Below, piece after piece: positions 60,353-64,000 of a stretch of DNA of 64,000 nucleotides; position 1 is the stretch's first letter; each line of letters begins with the position of its first letter. Source of the stretch: JBBROS01 sp965217935 (GTDB lineage Bacteria; Pseudomonadota; Alphaproteobacteria; Acetobacterales; Acetobacteraceae); the NCBI GenBank assembly GCA_965217935.1, contig OZ244581.1:310001-374000 (forward strand), given 5' to 3'. The notes beneath the pieces were generated by a model. That model ran no database searches. It saw nothing but the letters and a program-made list of their open reading frames with translations, and was not told the origin of the DNA. The position numbers and the translations under genes were made by a program.

Positions 60353-61843
60353 TCAGCCGCCTCGAACCTTAGGTGCGCCAACATGCCGTCCCGCATCGCG
60401 CGGCCGAGGCAATGCCGCATGGTCTGCCACAGCGCTTTGCAAGCGCTGCGCCATCTCAGGCGGCGGCGTGCAGGCCCGGCCCGCCTTGCTGTCGACGTGC
60501 AGCAGCATCTGCTCCGCCGTCGCGACAATTACGCCGTCGCGCGCACGCAGCATGGCGTGGAACAGGTGCAGGCGCTTGCCCTCCGCGGACAGGACCTGCG
60601 TCCCGACATGCAGACGATCGCCTTCGCGCGCCTGGCCGTGGTGCATCATATGCGTCTCTACAGTGTAAAAGCTGAAGCCGCGGGCGAGGTATGCGCCGTC
60701 CATGCCGATGAAATCCAGAAAAGCATCGGTCGCCTTGCCAAAGGCCTCCAGGTAGCGGTGTTCGGTCATGTGGCCGTTATAGTCGATCCACTCCGGCGGA
60801 ACCGTCGTGTCATAAAGGTCCAACGGCGTTGCGTAACCCCTGGCCTGCTTCTCCGCCGATGCGCGCGCGTCGGCCCAATCCCTCACCGCCGCCCCCGCCG
60901 CGGCCTCGTGCGTGCCCAGGCCCTGCAAGATGCTGACCAGGCAATCGTCCCGCAGCCGCTCAAGCGCCCGCAAGCTGGCGCCGCCCGCCTGCGCGTCCGA
61001 CTGCGCCACGATCTTCCCGATCAGCGCGCCGTCCAGCTCGGGGACATCCATCAGCTTGGTCCAAGGCCACTTCAGCGCCGGGCCAAACTGCGCCAAGAAG
61101 TGCCTCATGCCCGGTTCGCCGCCGGCGATTCGATACAGCAGGAAGGTGCCCATGAAGGCCCAGCGCAGCCCGGGGCCGAAGCGGATCGCGTCGTCGATCT
61201 CCTCCGTGGTGGCAATGTCGTCATGCACCAGCCACAACGCCTCGCGCCACAGCGCTTCCATCAGCCGGTCGGCGATAAAGCCGTCGATCTCCTTGCGCAC
61301 CAGCAGGGGCCGCATCCCAAGCGCGCGGTAGAAGCGGATTGCGGTCTCCCTGGTCCGCTCGCTCGTCCGCGCTCCGCCGCAGACCTCCACCAGCGGCACG
61401 AGATAGACGGGGTTGAACGGATGGCCGACGACCAGCCGCTCAGGATGGCGCAGGCCGTCCTGCAGGCGTGAGGGCAGCAGCCCGGACGTCGAGGAGGCGA
61501 TCACCACGTGCGCAGGCGCCGCCGCATCGGCTTCGGCCAGCAGCCGCCTCTTGAGTTGCTCCTGCTCCGGCAGGCTTTCCTGGATGAAGTCCGCCCCCTC
61601 GACCGCCTCGGCAATGCTGCGCACGATCCGCAGCCGGCCCTTCGTCTCTGGGTTGCCTGGGAGCAGGCGCGCCCAGGCCCAGCATGCATTGTCCAGCACT
61701 TCGGAAACCTTGCGCCCGGCGTCCGGATCGGGATCGCAGAGGATGACGTCGAGCCCCGACAGCACTGCCCGCGCGGCCCAGCCGGCGCCGATCACGCCGC
61801 CGCCGAGCAGGCCGACGGTCTTGATGCCGGTAAAGCCGTCCAC
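60353..61843 (-). CDS. lcdH: Carnitine 3-dehydrogenase fused to hotdog thioesterase
   Basis: This 496-aa bifunctional protein joins two domains. Residues 1-320 form a 3-hydroxyacyl-CoA dehydrogenase-type NAD enzyme (VGLLGGGVIGAGWAARAVLS, VVIASSTSGLLPSRLQDGLR, RLVVGHPFNPVYLVPLVEVC, RKEIDGFIADRLMEALW), as in L-carnitine dehydrogenase. Residues about 345-470 form a 4HBT-type thioesterase (PPEWIDYNGHMTEHRYLEAF). This fusion is typical of carnitine degradation, where the thioesterase hydrolyses betainyl-CoA to glycine betaine. The start is GTG 61843 (VDGFTGIKT), 4 bp after the BKACE stop; no ATG fits. Confidence 0.87.
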   Translation of the reverse strand: MDGFTGIKTVGLLGGGVIGAGWAARAVLSGLDVILCDPDPDAGRKVSEVLDNACWAWARLLPGNPETKGRLRIVRSIAEAVEGADFIQESLPEQEQLKRRLLAEADAAAPAHVVIASSTSGLLPSRLQDGLRHPERLVVGHPFNPVYLVPLVEVCGGARTSERTRETAIRFYRALGMRPLLVRKEIDGFIADRLMEALWREALWLVHDDIATTEEIDDAIRFGPGLRWAFMGTFLLYRIAGGEPGMRHFLAQFGPALKWPWTKLMDVPELDGALIGKIVAQSDAQAGGASLRALERLRDDCLVSILQGLGTHEAAAGAAVRDWADARASAEKQARGYATPLDLYDTTVPPEWIDYNGHMTEHRYLEAFGKATDAFLDFIGMDGAYLARGFSFYTVETHMMHHGQAREGDRLHVGTQVLSAEGKRLHLFHAMLRARDGVIVATAEQMLLHVDSKAGRACTPPPEMAQRLQSAVADHAALPRPRDAGRHVGAPKVRGG

Positions 61844-61847
61844 CTGC

Positions 61848-62744
61848 TCAGCCCCGCGTCCGCAGACGGAGCTTGGCGCGCGTCTCGTCCGGCCCAAGCA
61901 CGCGCGCGCCCATCGCGCTGAGGATGGTGGCCGCGCGTTCCACCAGTTCGCCGTTGCTGGCAAGACGGCCCTTGGACAGCCAGAGGTTATCCTCGAGCCC
62001 GACGCGGACGTTGCCGCCGGCATAGGCGGCTAGGGCGACGAAAGGCAATTGCTTGCGCCCGATCGAGAAGCCGGAGAACACTGCGCCGGGCGGCAACTGG
62101 TGCACCATCGATATCACGGTCAACGGGTCGTCCGGCGCGCCGAACGGGACGCCGGTGCAGAGCTGGATCATCACCGGATCGTCGAGCAGGCCCTCGGCCA
62201 TCAACTGCTTGACCATGACCAGGTGCCCGGTGTCGAACACCTCCAGCTCCGGCCGCACGCCCAGGCGCTGCACTTCGGCTGCCATCGCGCGCAGCGTATC
62301 CGGCGTGTTGACCATTACGTAATCGCCGCCGGCCGCGAAATTCATGGAGCCGCAATCAAGTGTGCAGATCTCCGGCAGCAGCTTCCGAACGTGGGCCAGG
62401 CGCTCCGACGCCCCGGCCATGTCAGTGCCGTTCACGTCGAGTGGCAGCGGCTGGTCCACAGGCCCGAACACAAGATCCCCTCCCATGCCGGCGGTCAGGT
62501 TAATGACCACGTCCGTGCCGCTGTCGCGGATGCAATGAACCACCTCGGCGTAGAGCTTCGGATCACGGCTGCCCCTTCCGGTCTCTGGGTCGCGCACGTG
62601 GATATGGGCAATCGCTGCCCCTGCCTTGGCTGCCTCCACTGCCGCTTCTGCGATCTGCTCCGGCGTTACTGGCACCTTGTCCGAGCGGGAAGCTGTATCT
62701 CCAGCCCCGGTCACTGCACAGGTGATGAAAACGTCCCAGTTCAT
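61848..62744 (-). CDS. BKACE-family beta-keto acid cleavage enzyme (dehydrocarnitine type)
   Basis: This 298-aa Zn-dependent TIM barrel of the BKACE (DUF849) family condenses a beta-keto acid with acetyl-CoA and cleaves it to acetoacetate plus a new acyl-CoA. It shows VFITCAVTGAGD, metal ligands in AAIAHIHVRDPETGRGSRD, VINLTAGMGGDLVFG, CTLDCGSMNFAAGGDYV and GHLVMVKQLM. Next to carnitine dehydrogenase the natural substrate is 3-dehydrocarnitine, giving betainyl-CoA. It is the first gene of the minus-strand operon. Confidence 0.87.
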   Translation of the reverse strand: MNWDVFITCAVTGAGDTASRSDKVPVTPEQIAEAAVEAAKAGAAIAHIHVRDPETGRGSRDPKLYAEVVHCIRDSGTDVVINLTAGMGGDLVFGPVDQPLPLDVNGTDMAGASERLAHVRKLLPEICTLDCGSMNFAAGGDYVMVNTPDTLRAMAAEVQRLGVRPELEVFDTGHLVMVKQLMAEGLLDDPVMIQLCTGVPFGAPDDPLTVISMVHQLPPGAVFSGFSIGRKQLPFVALAAYAGGNVRVGLEDNLWLSKGRLASNGELVERAATILSAMGARVLGPDETRAKLRLRTRG

Positions 62745-63082
62745 TCATCTGCTCCGGTCGGCGTGGCGCAAGGGCAGGTAGGCGGGCGCAATCGTGTCGA
62801 TCCTATCGCGGATCAGGCGATGTGGGCGCAGGGCTGCCGTTCCAGTTCCAACACAGGGTTGAGCATGTCCGCAACTCCCTCCACCTCTTTTGCGCGACGG
62901 TCGTTGTCATACGCGCAGGTTGTCGCCAATTGCCTTGTTCCGCCGCTAATGGGTTAGTGGCGGCTTTGTCCTGTAAACGATGCTCTGCGGCGATGTTGAT
63001 GCTGGTGGCGAAGTCAGCGACAGGCTCACTCCCGGCGTTTTGACGGCACGTGCTTCGGTTCGGCAGCGATGATGCGCTCCGT
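62745..63082. other. Upstream region of the carnitine operon
   Basis: No gene is supported in these 338 bp. They should contain the operon promoter. No regulator gene is nearby and I see no clear operator. Confidence 0.4.
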
Positions 63083-63172
63083 TTCACTAAAGGCTCTCGA
63101 CATGCTGTGTCCGCAAGACCCGCCCGCCGTGCCTGAAGAGACCCGCCGCGTTGCTCGGGCTGCTTTCCCCAC
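63083..63172 (+). pseudogene. IS1182-family transposase, N-terminal scrap
   Basis: The frame reads DMLCPQDPPAVPEETRRVAR followed by AAFP, the usual IS1182-family opening (compare ARAAFPRGNPYVRLRD at 15029). It breaks off at AAFP, where the IS256-type element begins (CGCAACTTATGTGG). Confidence 0.6.
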
Positions 63173-63830
63173 GCAACTTATGTGGAAATTGCTCGGGCGG
63201 CGTGTCTTCAGCAGGGTGACAGTTGGTTGGGCCAGGCAGCGAGGTCAACGGGGGCAGCGGCGGCGAGCGCCTTGCCCAAGGTCTGCCGCCCGTCCACCTT
63301 GGGCATGGTGATCTGGCCTGACGCGAGCAACGCCCAGGACAGCATGGCGGCGGTCTCGGCCGAGGGCAGCACGGTCTGCGTCTTGATGCGGCGCTTGAAT
63401 GCCTCGTGCAACCGTTCAATGGCGTTCGCGGTCCGCGCCGGCTTCCACTGGCTTGGGGCCAGGCGGAGGAAGGCAAACAGCTGATCGCCGGCCTCCTCCA
63501 GGCTGGCGGCTACCGCCGGGCAGGGCCGCCGCCTGCGAGAGGCAAGGCGTTCCGCTTGGCCTGCGCCTGCGTCGCGGTCTCGGCGTAGATCATATCCGTG
63601 TCGTCGGCCGAAACCTCCTCGTGCAGCGCCTCGGGCGCATGGGCCAGCAGGTTCCTGTGCTTGTGGACCGGGCAGCGCTGGGCCGGCGCATCGGGCCACA
63701 GCGCCGCCAGCGCCCGCTCCAGCCCGGCCCCGCCGCCGGTGACCAGGAACTCCGGCGCGCGCAGGCCGCGGGCGATCAGGCCGTCGAGGATGCCGCGCCA
63801 GGCCGCCTCGCTTTCGCCCCCTCCGCAGCT

Positions 63831-63855
63831 GTTCCACTCGCTTCGCGAGCGGAAC
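63831..63855. repeat. Imperfect palindrome inserted in the IS256 transposase gene
   Basis: GTTCCACTCGC and GCGAGCGGAAC (one mismatch) flank a 3-nt loop; outer GCAGC/GCTGC pairing extends the stem. The inserted sequence as a whole is about 50 bp and shifts the frame. Confidence 0.7.
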
Positions 63856-63896
63856 CTTGGGCTGCTCCGCCCATGCCCTTCACCGCCAGGAGCACA

Positions 63897-63932
63897 CCGG
63901 GACCCCATCGCGCCAGCGCGATGGGGTCCCGG
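63897..63932. repeat. Perfect 36-bp palindrome inserted in frame in the IS256 transposase gene
   Basis: Two 16-nt arms (CCGGGACCCCATCGCG and its exact reverse complement) flank the loop CCAG. The insertion equals 12 codons and leaves the reading frame open. Confidence 0.85.
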
Positions 63933-64000
63933 TTCTGCCCGTCCCGGCGCACGCCGAGCGCCACCAGCAACGAGAAACTCGCTGCCTTGCGGTCCAGCCG

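Larger units (their letters stand above)
63208..64000 (-). pseudogene. IS256-family transposase, interrupted by two palindromes (5' end outside window)
   Basis: The minus frame enters at 64000 with LDRKAASFSLLVALGVRRDG and continues through VLLAVKGMGG, ESEAAWRGILDGLIARGLRA, CPVHKHRNLLAHAPEALHEE, SADDTDMIYAETATQAQAKR, TANAIERLHEAFKRRIKTQT and VLPSAETAAMLSWALLASGQ, all IS256 (mutator) blocks. A 36-bp palindrome is inserted in frame before VLLAVK and a hairpin of about 50 bp, out of frame, between MGG and ESEAAW. A further shift lies near 63530. The gene is inactive. The element's 3' end lies near 63173-63190. Confidence 0.83.

Overview
The window is GC-rich DNA (Alphaproteobacteria by codon use and gene families; Acetobacteraceae/Rhodospirillales is my best guess, by inference only). 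It is an accessory-type region: blocks of solute transport and catabolism genes are separated by decayed insertion sequences (IS). I saw no rRNA, tRNA or CRISPR array.

Layout. 1-1366: right part of an IS3-family element inserted in an ExeA-like ATPase fragment. 1650-9551 (minus): apparent seven-gene operon with an exported alpha/beta hydrolase, two enolase-superfamily enzymes and a Liv-type ABC transporter whose LivM permease and LivG ATPase are fused. 9628-10466: IS6-family element with a nonsense mutation. 10667-14655 (minus): acyl-CoA dehydrogenase resembling methylsuccinyl-CoA dehydrogenase, a family III CoA transferase resembling mesaconyl-CoA C1-C4 transferase, and the 3' third of sucA. 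14782-16668: IS110 scrap plus decayed IS1182 element that truncates genes on both sides. 16690-26448: sugar locus with a ribose-type ABC transporter, FGGY kinase and truncated SDR (short-chain dehydrogenase/reductase) on minus, divergent from a cupin isomerase, KDPG-type aldolase, shikimate-dehydrogenase-like protein, D-2-hydroxyacid dehydrogenase and RpiR regulator. 26487-28342: decayed IS6 and ISAs1 copies. 28553-32046: second ribose-type ABC transporter.

32047-42010 is a mobile-element graveyard built around a Tn402/Tn5053-type (tni) transposon, here delimited at about 33853-39256 by TGTC-starting inverted repeats. It carries tniA-tniB-tniQ-tniR in the family order, one cargo gene (a PaaI-type thioesterase) and a second, complete IS3 copy at the tniA/tniB junction. 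Its tniA end lies 8-11 bp from the start of a serine recombinase gene, as expected for a res-site-hunting transposon. Beside it lie a ParDE module and IS1595, IS66-like and IS5 fragments.

42156-47520: complete dipeptide/oligopeptide ABC operon. 47989-51121: stress-type SDR, broken nitronate monooxygenase and glutathione S-transferase. 51130-51623: IS256 scrap. 51956-59313: LysR regulator divergent from an operon with an SDR, a split transketolase, a TRAP transporter and a TIM-barrel sugar isomerase. 59317-62744 (minus): carnitine-to-glycine-betaine module (BKACE-type cleavage enzyme, carnitine dehydrogenase-thioesterase fusion, betaine-type binding protein). 63083-64000: IS1182 scrap interrupted by an IS256-family transposase that carries two palindromic insertions.
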